A DNA stretch of 64,000 bases, from positions 124,001-188,000 of the forward strand of contig NW_027476111.1 of NCBI RefSeq assembly GCF_051020955.1. Direction: 5' to 3'. The notes beneath the pieces are model-generated. The model worked only from the letters and a program-made list of their open reading frames with translations. It made no database searches and was not told where the DNA came from. Below, in pieces: positions 20,436-31,669 of this stretch. The first letter of the stretch is position 1. Each line of letters starts with the position of its first letter. Origin of the DNA: Megalopta genalis (Eukaryota; Arthropoda; Insecta; Hymenoptera; Halictidae). The position numbers were made by a program, and so were the translations under genes.

Positions 20436-22627
20436 TACACAGCCGTGTCCATCGCCGTCACGGCCGCGGATGCGGTGACGTCTGGGACTTTAGTGGCCCC
20501 ATCCGCCCACGCGGTCGCGGCGGTAGCATCAGGCGGTGCCGCCTTTTCGTTGCTGGCCACGGTGGTCGCTGCCTTGGCCATCGTGGTTTCCCTCCCCTTT
20601 TTATTATACCTGGCAGACGGCCTTTGGCCGCCTCCCCTGCCCCGCCCCGCACTGGCAGGGCAAGCCCGGCTGCCGAGGCGGTGACCAGACGGCCTGCCCG
20701 CGCCCGCACAAAGCGGACAATTGGGCGTGGCCGTACAGACTGCCGCCTTATGGTCCCGACTGCCGCATCTATAGCAGCAGTCGGACCTATCCTCGGCAGA
20801 AGTGCACCGCTGACTGGTGTGGCCAACACCAAGGCAACGGTAACACTGCAGAGGCCGGGCACTCAGGGCCTCCACGGCTGCCTGGGTCCAGCCGACGGTT
20901 ATCCGGCCCGCGACAGCAACCTTGCGAGCGGCCGCGGCAGGACATCGGACCCAGAGGGTGCCCAATCCCGAGGGGGAAGCCCGGATTTCGCCGGTATTGA
21001 TGTCCCCCTCGCTGCACCCGCCCACGCGGGCAACAGCCGCAGCGACCTCCGCCGGCGTGGTCGAATCGACCAGGCCGCGCACCCTAAGGTCAGCTTTTTT
21101 GACCGGACGCGCGACCTTTACGCCGGTGCCTGCCAGTGCTTCCGCCACTTTTGTGGCGAGGACGGTGGCCTTGGCGGCCCCATCGGTACCAGGGACCTCC
21201 AAAATTAACCCCCCAGTCACCGCCCTTCGCGGCCTCAGCGAGGCGATGCCAATTTCTGCCAGGTCCACCTTGGACCTGGCAGTGGCCATCGCCTGCGCGT
21301 AAGTAATGTCCACGCCAGAAGGAACCGTTATGGTAACCGCTGCTGTGCGTGGCGGTCGAGGAGGCAGGGGTGTCTTCCTGGGGGCCGCCGGGACTACCCG
21401 TCCTTTTCTATTCGCGGCCGCAGTGGCCTTGGCAGCCGCCTTTTTGGCCTTCCGGCCAACCACCTGGGACCACGCCTCCTGGGGCGGAGACGCGGCAGAG
21501 GGTAGCGCCGATTCTGCTCGAGGTCGAGCGGGCCCCGTCTGGGCCGCTATAGTCGCCCCAGCTTTCCCACCTTTCTTCTTCTTCTTCGCCCTCCGCCCCA
21601 CCCTGTCCGAAGACTGTGAGGGGACGGACGGCGCAGGGGCCACCGATCGCAGGGCCGAGTCCGTTCGCGGCGCGAGCTCCTTCCTGAATGACGCCAATTT
21701 GGCGTCTATCAGGGCGCCTATTTGCGCCAGAAAATCTGCGGGCGCAGCCGCAGGCGGTGGCGAGGACTTTTCTTGCCAGGAGCGATGGCAATCCCGGGCG
21801 CCGACGATCGGCGGCGATACTGAGCCCTCTCCCGGGCGCGGTGGCGGAGGCATTGCGGCAGCAGCCATTCTCGCCTCCACCACCTGCCGGAGCCGTGCCA
21901 CCTCCGCCTGCAGCTCCGTCATTTGTCCCCTGAGGACGGCATTTTCGGCCTCCAGGACACGCGTGGCGTCGGTTGCTGACCTCACTGCCAGCTCCGACAC
22001 CCCTACCCTGCCGTTTAAGGCGGCCACCCTCAGGGCGCGGGCCAAGTTGCCCTTCAGCCCCTTCGAAACGCCGGAGATCCTGGCCACCTCATCCAGGCTC
22101 TCCAATATAGCGGCCGCGACATCCCGCGTCGGACGGTTGCGGAAATTTTCCGCGATATCCGTCTCGTCCGGGAGCGGAACGCTCGACCGCGATGGTTTCG
22201 GCACGGGGGCTCCCGGGTCGAATATCGCCGCCACCTCCCTTGCCTCGGCCTCCAGCTGCGAAGCTTCGGCCAACCTAAGTTTGGCCTCTGCGAGGCCAAC
22301 ATATTCGCCGGTCGTCGGCGGCCGTCCTCTCTTCCTCGCTGACGACGAGCCCGGGACACTCTGCGATGAGTGGTGGGAGGAGACAGAGAAATCTGACTCC
22401 TCCCCCTCATCGCACTCACCAAGGCCCGCTGCGGTCCTCTTTTTGCCGCGTGTCGCCGAATGCCTCCGCGACACCGGCTCTGTGCATCTTTTGAGGCGCA
22501 CGATAGGCCCGCGCACCTCCCCCACACGCTCGTTTCCCCCCTCCCCGGTTGTTTGTGAAAAAGTAGACTCCATACTTAATCCCACGAGTGTGGTCGGAAA
22601 GGAGGTCACCCCGGGTAGAGCCGCCAT
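20435..22627 (-). CDS. Family A ORF1: gag-like zinc-knuckle protein, copy A5
   Basis: Complete 730-aa protein. Layout (numbering of the 731-aa form): N-terminal low-complexity region; helix-rich stretch 111-135; a leucine-heptad coiled coil at about 217-252; a lysine-rich NLS-like patch at about 346-355; a conserved globular region about 430-590; then three zinc knuckles. These are CX2CX4HX4C at 596-609, CX2CX4HX4C at 619-632 and CX2CX8HX6C at 638-657. SART1-type ORF1 proteins form the RNP, bring it to telomeres in the nucleus and bind RNA through such knuckles (known for the family). It starts at the first ATG (22627) in a G-at-minus-3 context. One Asn fewer in the AAN(N)KKGR stretch explains 730 rather than 731. 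Confidence 0.93.
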   Translation of the reverse strand: MAALPGVTSFPTTLVGLSMESTFSQTTGEGGNERVGEVRGPIVRLKRCTEPVSRRHSATRGKKRTAAGLGECDEGEESDFSVSSHHSSQSVPGSSSARKRGRPPTTGEYVGLAEAKLRLAEASQLEAEAREVAAIFDPGAPVPKPSRSSVPLPDETDIAENFRNRPTRDVAAAILESLDEVARISGVSKGLKGNLARALRVAALNGRVGVSELAVRSATDATRVLEAENAVLRGQMTELQAEVARLRQVVEARMAAAAMPPPPRPGEGSVSPPIVGARDCHRSWQEKSSPPPAAAPADFLAQIGALIDAKLASFRKELAPRTDSALRSVAPAPSVPSQSSDRVGRRAKKKKKGGKAGATIAAQTGPARPRAESALPSAASPPQEAWSQVVGRKAKKAAAKATAAANRKGRVVPAAPRKTPLPPRPPRTAAVTITVPSGVDITYAQAMATARSKVDLAEIGIASLRPRRAVTGGLILEVPGTDGAAKATVLATKVAEALAGTGVKVARPVKKADLRVRGLVDSTTPAEVAAAVARVGGCSEGDINTGEIRASPSGLGTLWVRCPAAAARKVAVAGRITVGWTQAAVEALSARPLQCYRCLGVGHTSQRCTSAEDRSDCCYRCGSRDHKAAVCTATPNCPLCAGAGRPSGHRLGSRACPASAGRGRGGGQRPSARYNKKGRETTMAKAATTVASNEKAAPPDATAATAWADGATKVPDVTASAAVTAMDTAV

Positions 22628-22998
22628 ACCCGGGGAAGGCTAATACGCCCGGGGGGTCGCCAGGTACCCCGGGGTTGTCCGCTAACGATTGGTGCACCCA
22701 CCAACCATAGCTGGCGCTTACTCCAGCTACGCCCTCTTCACCGCGCAACACTGCTTGGGGCTAGGGATTTTTTAGAGAGGTTGTCATCCTCGCGGCCCGG
22801 CCGGTTAAGGCAAGACCCCCGTTCCTGTAAAACATGACCACAGGTTTACGGTATGTGTCCGACTTTAGTTGGCCCCTCACCTCAAGCCACTCCGGCATGG
22901 TAGAACCTGCCAGGGAATAAATTCCCCGCCGGCACAGCCTTGAGGATCATTAGGGCACGAAGCCCCCCCACCACGACAAGGTAGCGGACACGGGGGGG

Positions 22999-23023
22999 AC
23001 CTTGACATAACCTTGACATAACC
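22999..23023. repeat. Telomere-like repeat tract between A5 and A6
   Basis: ACCTTGACAT, one full unit, then AACC (25 bp). The first unit has lost its leading A at the A5 5' junction. Confidence 0.93.
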
Positions 23024-25380
23024 TTTTTTTTTTTTTTTTTTTTTTTTTATTTTACGTGGAGGAAATCTGCTCTCCAGACACCCCCGCCCCGCCCGGGGGA
23101 GCGGGACGAGGGTAGTGTGGGGTTTGACCCACTAAAACCTCCACGGCGACCTGAGGACGCAGGACCGATCGCTGGCGATTCAACGGGGGAGCCACGGGAA
23201 CTCTTGAAGAACACTACCGCGGCTCCCCCTCGCCTGGCCGGCCATCAAGATGGTAACGATGGCCGGCCGCGTCCCGGGGGGAGATAAATCCTCCCCCCTA
23301 AAATCCATTTAAATTCGGCGGCGCGAGGGGTCGCACCCCGCACCGCCCCGACACGGCGACCGCGCGATAGGTGACCAGGGCCCCCGCCCTGATCACAGCG
23401 GCCGCCGGGGGACGACGAGTATATTGGAGGAGGAGCACAGTTAGCCCTCGCCTCCCTCAGGAGACTCGTCATCCCCCACTCCCAACAGTGGACGTCCTCC
23501 TCTGTTGGCGGGCGGCGGGCAATGAAACCAGCATATTCTGGTACACCCGCCTACTCTCAGCTGCCCGGGGTTTCTCGGCGTGGGCGCGCACGCCGTCCCC
23601 GGGCACGTCGGGCGGGATCTGTAAGCTCCCGATCCCGCTCCGCAGCCTCCTTCCGCGACATAACCTCCTCGCAGAAAGAGATTGCTGCCGCCCACTTCCC
23701 CGGGCCCTCCAGCATGGCCCCAACTAGGCTGGAGAGTGAGAGGTCGCGGCCGACTTCTCGTTTTAGGACTCGGCGCAGCGCTGAAAAGGCGGGACATTCC
23801 TCCAGCGTGTGCTGCGCCGAGTCTTCCTCCGCGCCACAGTGGTGGCACACCGTCGTCGCTTCCCGCCCGATGCGACACAGGTAGACACCGAAGCAGCCAT
23901 GCCCGGTGAACACCTGCGTCGCTCGGTAGGAGAGCCTGCCATGCCGTCTCTCCCGCCACGAGGTGAAGTGCGGCAGGAGAGCCCCGGGGACGCGCTCGCC
24001 GGCGTGGGAGCAAAGCTCGGCACGCCATCTGGCGAGCGCTAGTCCCCGGGCCTGGAGCTCGAAGCCCTCGACCGTCTCTCGCTCCGGCGGGGCCCCCCGA
24101 GCACGGCCGGCGATGCTTGTGCGCCCATAAACATAGGCGCGCACCGCCGCCTGAAGCTCGAAAGGAAGTTCTCCCGCCAGAGCAAGCGCCGCCACGGTAG
24201 ACGTGGTGCGGTAACCTCTTATGAGGCGGATGGCCATCCGCCTCTGCAGCCGGCGCAACAACAGCGTGTTGCGCCGGCTGGTCATCACGTACGGCGCCCA
24301 TATTGGGGCACCGTATAAGGCCATAGACCGCACCACGCCCAGGTATAGGCGGCGCACCAAATCTCCCGGTCCCCCGAGGTTGGGCAGCAGGCGGCCCAAA
24401 GAGGCCGCCGCCTTTTCGACTCGGGGGACGAGACGGTCGAGATGCGCATCGAAGCACCAGTGGCTGTCGAGGATCAGTCCGAGATATTTCAACTGGGACT
24501 TCACCTCGACGCAGGCTTCTCCAACCCGGATCCACGATCTGGCCGGTGGCCGAGACCGAGGCCGTCCGTGAAACCAGACAGCCTCGGCCTTCTCCGGGGC
24601 TATTTTCAGCCCCAGATCGCGGATCCTCGCGACGACGGCTGCCACCGCAACCTCTGCTCGTCGGATGGTCCTCTCGAAGGTACTCCCAACGGCGACCACC
24701 AACGTGTCGTCCGCGTAGCAGACGAGGGTGGCACCGTCGGGCAGGGAGGCCTTCTCCAGGACCGCGTTGTAACCCAGGTCCCACAGGAGCGGTCCTAAAA
24801 CGGACCCCTGCGGGACCCCGCGGTCCACTTCCCTCCGTATCATCCCGTACCGGCCCGGGTATTCGACCCACCTGTCCCGCAGGTAGGCCCCGATCACTCG
24901 CCTCAGATAGGGAGGCACCTGGTGATCGACGAGGGCCTCCCTAATGGCGGACCAGGGCAGGGTGTTGAACGCATTGACGATGTCAATGGACACCGCCAAG
25001 CACACCCCTCCCCTTGCCACGGCATTGTCCGAGAGGGACTTGAGGCGGTCGATTGCGTCGACCGTCGATCGCCCCTCCCGGAAGCCAAACTGGCAGTCCG
25101 CCAGATCTGGGCCGTCGCGGGACAGGTGTCTGGAGAGGCGGGCAACAATGATCCTCTCGAAGATCTTGCCCGCCTCATCCAGGAGACAAATGGGCCGGTA
25201 CGCGGAGGGAGAATCCCCCGGCCTCCCATCCTTCCTCAACAGGACCATCCGACTTTCTCTCCATAGGTCGGGGAACGCCCCCGACCTCAGGAGCCCAGAG
25301 TAGAGGCTCCTCAGCCTCTCCCCCAGGACGCTCGCGGCAAGCAACCAGACCCGGCCGGGGATACCGTCCGGCCCCGGGGC
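23024..25380 (-). mobile_element. Family A copy A6: 5'-truncated in ORF2
   Basis: 2.36-kb copy with a 25-nt poly(A) (23024-23048 on +) and 3'UTR to 23556. A 7-bp deletion near 23545-23551 removes half of the 3' arm of the 13-bp stem that follows the ORF2 stop, so this 3'UTR hairpin is broken here alone. Confidence 0.92.
23557..25380 (-). pseudogene. Family A ORF2 fragment, copy A6 (RT and C-terminus)
   Basis: Open from the truncation point at about residue 441 (APGPDG) to the normal stop, about 607 codons. The endonuclease is entirely missing. RT motifs A, B and C and the CCHC are intact. It lacks an in-frame start: the repeat-derived ATG just upstream reads in another frame. Carries K516R and E736Q (the SQLKYL variant shared with A11). 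Confidence 0.88.
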
Positions 25381-25395
25381 AACCTTGACATAACC
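25381..25395. repeat. Telomere-like repeat tract between A6 and A7
   Basis: One unit plus AACC (15 bp). Confidence 0.93.
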
Positions 25396-25936
25396 TTTTT
25401 TTTTTTTTTTTTTTTTTTTTTTATTTTACGTGGAGGAAATCTGCTCGCCAGACACCCCCGCCCCGCCCGGGGGAGCCGGACGAGGGTAGTGTGGGGATTG
25501 ACCCACTAAAACCTCCACGGCGACCTGAGGACGCAGTACCGATCGCTGGCGATTCAACGGGGGAGCCACGGGAACTCTTGAAGAACACTACCGCGGCTCC
25601 CCCTCGCATGGCCGGCCATCAGGATGGTAAGGATGGCCGGCCGCGTCCCGGGGGAGATATGATCCTCCCCCCTAAATCCATTTAAATTCGGCGGCGCGAG
25701 GGGTCGCACCCCGCACCGCCCCGACACGGCGACCGCGCGATTGGTGACCAGGGCCCCCGCCCTGATCACAGCGGCCGCCGGGGGGACGACGAGTATATTG
25801 GAGGAGGATCACAGTTAACCCACGCCTCCTCAGGCGACTCGTCATCCCCCATTCCCAACAGTGGACGTCCTCCTCTGTTGGCGGGCGGCGGGCAATGAAA
25901 CCAGCATATTCTGGTACACCCGCCGCCCGCCTACTC

Positions 25937-28900
25937 TCAGCTGCCCGGGGTTTCTCGGCGTGGGCGCGCACGCCGTCCCCGGGCACGTCGGGCGGGATCT
26001 GTAAGCTCCCGATCCCGCTCGGCAGCCTCCTTCCGCGACATAACCTCCTCGCAGAAAGAGATTGCTGCCGCCCACTTCCCCGGGCTCTCCAGCATGGCCC
26101 CAACTAGGCTGGAGAGTGCGAGGTCGTGACCGACTTCCCGTTTTAGGACTCGGCGCAGCGCTGAAAAGGCGGGACATTCCTCCAGCGTGTGCTGCGCCGA
26201 GTCTTCCTCCGCGCCACAATGGTGGCACACCGTCGTCGCTTCCCGCCCGATGCGACACAGGTAGACACCGAAGCAGCCATGCCCGGTGAACACCTGCGTC
26301 GCTCGGTAGGAGAGCCTGCCATGCCGTCTCTCCCGCCACGAGGTGAAGTGCGGCAGGAGAGCCCCGGGGACGCGCTCGCCGGCGTGGGAGCAAAGCTCGG
26401 CACGCCATCTGGCGAGCGCTAGTCGCCGGGCCTGGAGCTCGAAGCCCTCGACCGTCTCACGCTCCGGCGGGGCCCCTCGAGCACGGCTGGCGATGCTAGT
26501 GCGCCTATAAACATAGGCGCGCACCGCCGCTTGAAGCTCGAAGGGAAGTTCTCCCGCCAGAGCAAGCGCCGCCACGGTAGACGTGGTGCGGTAACCTCTT
26601 ATGAGGCGGATGGCCATCCGCCTCTGCAGCCGGCGCAACAACAGCGTGTTGCGCCGGCTGGTCATCACGTACGGCGCCCATATTGGGGCACCGTATAAGG
26701 CCATAGACCGCACCACGCCCAGGTATAGGCGGCGCACCAAATCTCCCGGTCCCCCGAGGTTGGGCAGCAAGCGGCCCAAAGAGGCCGCCGCCTTTTCGAC
26801 TCGGGGGACGAGACGGTCGAGATGCGCATCGAAGCTCCAGCGGCTGTCGAGGATCAGTCCGAGATATTTCAACTCGGACTTCACCTCTACGCAGGCTTCT
26901 CCAACCCGGATCCACGATCTGGCCGGTGGCCGAGACCGAGGCCGTCCGTGGAACCAGACAGCCTCGGCCTTCTCCGGGGCTATTTTCAGCCCCAGATCGC
27001 GGATCCTCGCGACGACGGCTGCCACCGCAACCTCTGCTCGTCGGATGGTCCTCTCGAAGGTACTTCCGACGGCGACCACCAACGTGTCGTCCGCGTAGCA
27101 GACGAGGGTGGCACCGTCGGGCAGGGAGGCCTTTTCCAGGACCGCGTTGTAACCCAGGTCCCACAGGAGCGGTCCTAAAACGGACCCCTGCGGGACCCCG
27201 CGGTCCACTTCCCTCCGTATCATCCAGTACCGTCCCGGGTATTCGACCCACCTGTCCCGCAGGTAGGCCCCGATCACCCGCCTCAGATAGGGAGGCACCT
27301 GGTGATCGACGAGGGCCTCCCTGATGGCGGACCAGGGCAGGGTGTTGAACGCATTGACGATGTCAATGGACACCGCCAAGCACACCCCGCCCCTTGCCAC
27401 GGCATTGTCCGAGAGGGACTTGAGACGGTCGATAGCGTCGACCGTCGATCGCCCCTCCCGGAAGCCAAACTGGCAGTCCGCCAGATCTGGGCCGTCGCGG
27501 GACAGGTGTCTGGAGAGGCGGGCAACAATGATCTTCTCGAAGATCTTGCCCGCCTCATCCAGGAGACAAATGGGCCGGTACGCGGAGGGAGAATCCCCCG
27601 GCCTCCCATCCTTCCTCAAGAGGACCATCCGACTTTCTCTCCATAGGCCGGGGAACGTCCCCGACCTCAGGAGCCCAGAGTAGAGGCTCCTCAGCCTCTC
27701 CCCCAGGACGCTCGCGGCGAGCAACCAGACCCTGCCGGGGATACCGTCCGGCCCCGGGGCGGTATTCTTGCCCCGGAGCCATTTGACGACCCCGGCCATC
27801 TCCTCCGGCGCGACCTCAAGATCCGGGGACCACTCATGTTCCTCTGGCTCAGGGACGGGCCGGGACGCCTCACCGCTAACGGGGAATAAAGCGTCCACGA
27901 CCCGCCCGAGCAGCCCCGGATCCAGGCTCTCCGTCACGGGGGGCGCCCAGGGACGTAATCGTCCCAATGCCATCTTGTATGGGCGCCCCCACGGATCTCG
28001 GTTCAGAGAGCCGAGGAGATCGCGCCAGGCCTGGTCCTTCGCTCGCCTGATGGCCAGCTGCAGGGCGACCACCTTCTCCCGATATCGCCCGTACAGCTGG
28101 GCAGCCAGCACGTCGTCCGTACGTCGTCGTCGACGGGCGCGAGCGTACTGGCGTCGCGCGCGGACGCACTCGGTGCGTAACTCCGCTATCGCGCGCGACC
28201 ACCAGTACACCGCCTTCCTCGGGAAGACCCTGGCCCGGGGCATGGCTACGTCGCAAATGGACGTCATTGCGCCACGGAACCAATGGGCCTCCCCATTCCC
28301 GTCGACTGGCCCGGCCGGTGTTGCTGGCCAGGCCACGACGTGGGCCGCCGCCATCAGAGCGTCCTGGTCGAGGCGCTTCAGCGCCCACCGCGGTCGAGGC
28401 GAACCTTCATCGGCGGGGCGACGACGGAGTGTCGATGGTGGGGCGGCGGAGAGGTCGAGAACTATGTATCTGTGGTCAGACAACGTCTCGACCCCTTCCG
28501 CCACCCTCCACCCCGTAATACGGCGCGCGGCCTGGGGCGTTGCCCACGAAAGGTCAACGATGGACCCCCCGTTATGCCGCACGCACGTATGGACCGAGCC
28601 CGTGTTCAGGAGACGGAGCTCCAGTCCCGCCGCCCAATCCAGCACCTCCCGGCCCCTCGAATCAGTCCCGGGGGAACCCCAAGCCGTGGCCTTGGCATTA
28701 AAGTCCCCCAGGACCAGCACCGGACGGGGATGGCAGCGGGAGACGCATCTCCCTACCCCGTCCAGATACTGCTCAAACTCTTCGAGGGACCACCTTGGAG
28801 GTGCGTATATCGCCACAACCGCGGTGCCGCCCCAATCGACGGCCACGTATCCCAGGCCGCGCTCGATAAGCGAGCACGGCGGGGACCCCGGCCTCCCAGC

Positions 28901-29080
28901 CCAAATAATCGCGGCGGAGCCAATCGAGTCCCCCATCCAGTGTGGATGTTTGGGGACCCTGTGCGGCTCCGCCACGACTGCCAACCCGGCACCCCGCTCG
29001 GCCAGGCATTGAAACAGGAGATCCTGCGCTCTGGCCGAGCAGTTGAGGTTAACTTGTATTATCGGGCCCGGGGGCCCCAT
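25937..29080 (-). CDS. Family A ORF2: endonuclease-reverse transcriptase, copy A7
   Basis: Complete 1047 codons with all catalytic residues. Copy-specific changes: E297A in the linker after the endonuclease (shared with A12 and A13), D478G, and G619W in the RT thumb side of motif A, close to but outside the motif. TAATG start at 29080. Confidence 0.95.
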   Translation of the reverse strand: MGPPGPIIQVNLNCSARAQDLLFQCLAERGAGLAVVAEPHRVPKHPHWMGDSIGSAAIIWAGRPGSPPCSLIERGLGYVAVDWGGTAVVAIYAPPRWSLEEFEQYLDGVGRCVSRCHPRPVLVLGDFNAKATAWGSPGTDSRGREVLDWAAGLELRLLNTGSVHTCVRHNGGSIVDLSWATPQAARRITGWRVAEGVETLSDHRYIVLDLSAAPPSTLRRRPADEGSPRPRWALKRLDQDALMAAAHVVAWPATPAGPVDGNGEAHWFRGAMTSICDVAMPRARVFPRKAVYWWSRAIAELRTECVRARRQYARARRRRRTDDVLAAQLYGRYREKVVALQLAIRRAKDQAWRDLLGSLNRDPWGRPYKMALGRLRPWAPPVTESLDPGLLGRVVDALFPVSGEASRPVPEPEEHEWSPDLEVAPEEMAGVVKWLRGKNTAPGPDGIPGRVWLLAASVLGERLRSLYSGLLRSGTFPGLWRESRMVLLRKDGRPGDSPSAYRPICLLDEAGKIFEKIIVARLSRHLSRDGPDLADCQFGFREGRSTVDAIDRLKSLSDNAVARGGVCLAVSIDIVNAFNTLPWSAIREALVDHQVPPYLRRVIGAYLRDRWVEYPGRYWMIRREVDRGVPQGSVLGPLLWDLGYNAVLEKASLPDGATLVCYADDTLVVAVGSTFERTIRRAEVAVAAVVARIRDLGLKIAPEKAEAVWFHGRPRSRPPARSWIRVGEACVEVKSELKYLGLILDSRWSFDAHLDRLVPRVEKAAASLGRLLPNLGGPGDLVRRLYLGVVRSMALYGAPIWAPYVMTSRRNTLLLRRLQRRMAIRLIRGYRTTSTVAALALAGELPFELQAAVRAYVYRRTSIASRARGAPPERETVEGFELQARRLALARWRAELCSHAGERVPGALLPHFTSWRERRHGRLSYRATQVFTGHGCFGVYLCRIGREATTVCHHCGAEEDSAQHTLEECPAFSALRRVLKREVGHDLALSSLVGAMLESPGKWAAAISFCEEVMSRKEAAERDRELTDPARRARGRRARPRRETPGS

Positions 29081-31272
29081 TACACAGCCGTGTCCATCGC
29101 CGTCACGGCCGCGGATGCGGTGGCGTCAGGGACTTTAGTGGCCCCATTCGCCCCCGCGGGTGGGGCGGTAGCATCAGGCGGTGCCGCCTTTTCGTTGCTG
29201 GCCACGGTGGTCGCTGCCTTGGCCATCGTGGTTTCCTTCCCTTTTTTATTGAATCTGGCAGACGACCTTTGGCCGCCTACCTTGCCTCGCCTCGCACTGA
29301 CAGGACACGCCCGGCCGCCGAGGCGGTGACCAGAAGGCCTGCCCGCGCCCGCACAAAGCGGACAATTGGGCGTGGCCGTACAGGCTGCCACCTTATGGTC
29401 CCGACTGCCGCATCTATAGCAGCAGTCGGACCTATCCTCGGCAGAAGTGCACCGCTGACTGGTGTGGCCAACATCAAGGCAACGGTAACACTGCAGAGGC
29501 CGGGCACTCAGGGCCTCCACGGCTGCATGGGTCCAGCCGACGGTTATCCGGCCCGCGACAGCAACCTTGCGAGCGGCCGCGGCAGGACATCGGACCCAGA
29601 GGGTGCCCAATACCGAGGGGGAAGACCGGATTTCGCCGGTATTGATGTCCCCCTCGCTGCACCCGCCCACGCGGGCAACAGCCGCAGCGACCTCCGCCGG
29701 CGTGGTCGAATCGACCAGGCCGCGCACCCTAAGGTCAGCTTTTTTGACCGGACGCGCGACCTTTACGCCGGTGCCTGCCAGCGCTTCCGCCACTTTTGTG
29801 GCCAGGACGGTGGCCTTGGCGGCCCCATCGGTGCCAGGGACTTCCAAAATTAACCCCCCAGTCACCGCCCTTCGCGGCCTCAGCGAGGCGATGCCAATTT
29901 CTGCCAGGTCCACCTTGGACCTGGCAGTGGCCATCGCCTGCGCGTAAGTAATGTCCACGCCAGACGGAACCGTTATGGTAACCGCTGCTGTGCGTGGCGG
30001 TCGCGGAGGCAGGGGTGTCTTCCTGGGGGCCGCCGGGACCACCCGTCCTTTTTTATTATTCGCCGCCGCAGTGGCCTTGGCAGCCGCCTTTTTAGCCTTG
30101 CGGCCAACCACCTGGGACCACGCCTCCTGGGGCGGAGGCGCGGCAGAGGGTAGCGCCGATTCTGCTCGCGGTCGAGCGGGCTCCGTCTGGGCCGCTATAG
30201 CCGCCCCAGCTTTCCCACCTTTCTTCTTCTTCTTCGTCTTCCGCCCCACCCTGTCCGAAGACTGTGAGGGGACGGACGGCCCAGGTGCCACCGATCGCAG
30301 GGCCGAGTCCGTTCGCGGCGCGAGCTCCCTCCTGAATGACGCCAATTTGGCGTCTATCAGGGCGCTTATCTGCGCCAGAAAATCTGTGGGCGCAGTCGCA
30401 TGTGGGGGCGAGGACTTTTCTTGCCCGGAGCGTTGGCAGTCCCGGGCGGCGACGATCGGCGGCGATACTGAGCCCTCTCCCGGGCGCGGCGGCGGAGGCA
30501 TTGCGGCAGCAGCCGTACTCGCCTCCACCACCTGCCGGAGCCGAGCCACCTCCGCCCGCAGCTCCGTCATTTGCCCCCTGAGGACGGCATTCTCTGCCTC
30601 CAGGGCACGCGTGGCGTCGGTAGCTGACCTAACCGCAAGCTCGGACACCCCCACCCTGCCGTTTAAGGCGGCCACCCTTAGGGCGCGGGCCAAATTGCCC
30701 TTCAGCCCCTTTGACACGCCGGAGATCCTGGCCACTTCATCCAGGCTCTCCAATATAGCGGCCGCGACATCCCGCGTTGGACGGTTGCGGAAATTTTCCG
30801 CTATATCCGTCTCGTCCGGGAGCGGGACGCTCGACCGCGATGGTCTCGGCACGGGGGCTCCCGGGTCGAATATCGCCGCCACCTCCCTTGCCTCGGCCTC
30901 CAGCTGCGAAGCCTCGGCCAGCCTAAGTTTGGCCTCTGCGAGGCCAACATATTCGCCGGTCGTCGGCGGCCGTCCTCTTTTCCTCGCTGACGACGAGCCC
31001 GGGACACTCTGCGATGAGTGGTGGGAGGAGACAGAGAAATCTGACTCCTCCCCCTCATCGCACTCACCAAGGCCCGCTGCGGTCCTCTTTTTGCCGCGTG
31101 TCGCCGAATGCCTCCGCGACACCGGCTCTGTGCATCTTTTGAGGCGCACGATAGGCCCGCGCACCTCCACCTCACGCTCGTTTCCCTCCTCCCCGGTTAT
31201 TTGTGAAAAAGAATCCATAATTGGTCCCACGAGTGTGGTCGGAAAGGAGGTCACCCCGGGTAGAGCCGCCAT
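29080..31272 (-). CDS. Family A ORF1: gag-like zinc-knuckle protein, copy A7
   Basis: Complete 730 aa, same layout as A5. Near the N-terminus it has the PIMDSFSQITGEEGN variant in place of LSMESTFSQTTGEGGN, a one-residue-shorter form also seen in A1, so these two copies share a 5' subfamily. Has NN in the AANNKKGR stretch. All three zinc knuckles complete (first one reads CYRCLDVGHTSQRC). Confidence 0.93.
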   Translation of the reverse strand: MAALPGVTSFPTTLVGPIMDSFSQITGEEGNEREVEVRGPIVRLKRCTEPVSRRHSATRGKKRTAAGLGECDEGEESDFSVSSHHSSQSVPGSSSARKRGRPPTTGEYVGLAEAKLRLAEASQLEAEAREVAAIFDPGAPVPRPSRSSVPLPDETDIAENFRNRPTRDVAAAILESLDEVARISGVSKGLKGNLARALRVAALNGRVGVSELAVRSATDATRALEAENAVLRGQMTELRAEVARLRQVVEASTAAAAMPPPPRPGEGSVSPPIVAARDCQRSGQEKSSPPHATAPTDFLAQISALIDAKLASFRRELAPRTDSALRSVAPGPSVPSQSSDRVGRKTKKKKKGGKAGAAIAAQTEPARPRAESALPSAAPPPQEAWSQVVGRKAKKAAAKATAAANNKKGRVVPAAPRKTPLPPRPPRTAAVTITVPSGVDITYAQAMATARSKVDLAEIGIASLRPRRAVTGGLILEVPGTDGAAKATVLATKVAEALAGTGVKVARPVKKADLRVRGLVDSTTPAEVAAAVARVGGCSEGDINTGEIRSSPSVLGTLWVRCPAAAARKVAVAGRITVGWTHAAVEALSARPLQCYRCLDVGHTSQRCTSAEDRSDCCYRCGSRDHKVAACTATPNCPLCAGAGRPSGHRLGGRACPVSARRGKVGGQRSSARFNKKGKETTMAKAATTVASNEKAAPPDATAPPAGANGATKVPDATASAAVTAMDTAV

Positions 31273-31643
31273 ACCCGGGGAAGGCTAATACGCCCGGGGG
31301 GTCGCCAGGTACCCCGGGGTTGTCCGCTAACGATTGGTGCACCCACCAACCATAGCTGGCGCTTACTCCAGCTACGCCCTCTTCACCGCGCAACACTGCT
31401 TGGGGCTAGGGATTTTTTAGAGAGGTTGTCATCCTCGCGGCCCGGCCGGTTAAGGCAAGACCCCCGTTCCTGTAAAACATGACCACAGGTTTACGGTATG
31501 TGTCCGACTTTAGTTGGCCCCTCACCTCAAGCCACTCCGGCATGGTTGAACCTGCCAGGGAATAAATTCCCCGCCGGCACAGCCTTGAGGATCATTAGGG
31601 CACGAAGCCCCCCCACCACGACAAGGTAGCGGACACGGGGGGG

Positions 31644-31669
31644 AACCTTGACATAACCTTGACATAACC
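31644..31669. repeat. Telomere-like repeat tract between A7 and A8
   Basis: Two units plus AACC (26 bp). Confidence 0.93.

Larger units (their letters stand above)
16760..22998 (-). mobile_element. Family A retrotransposon copy A5, full length and apparently intact
   Basis: 6.24 kb on minus: 5'UTR 22628-22998, ORF1 22627-20435, ORF2 20435-17292, 3'UTR 17291-16776, poly(A) of 16. The 5' junction reads GGGGGGGACCTTG, one A shorter than the usual GGGAACC. The 3'UTR hairpin at 16963-16973/16985-16995 carries paired changes relative to other copies. Confidence 0.95.
25396..31643 (-). mobile_element. Family A retrotransposon copy A7, full length and apparently intact
   Basis: 6.25 kb on minus: 5'UTR 31273-31643, ORF1 31272-29080, ORF2 29080-25937, 3'UTR 25936-25423, poly(A) of 27. 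GGTT duplication on both sides. Confidence 0.95.

Noticed and set aside
23024..23048. Poly(T) tracts as terminators or pol III stops
   Set aside because: They lie exactly at element 3' ends and are the complement of poly(A) tails.
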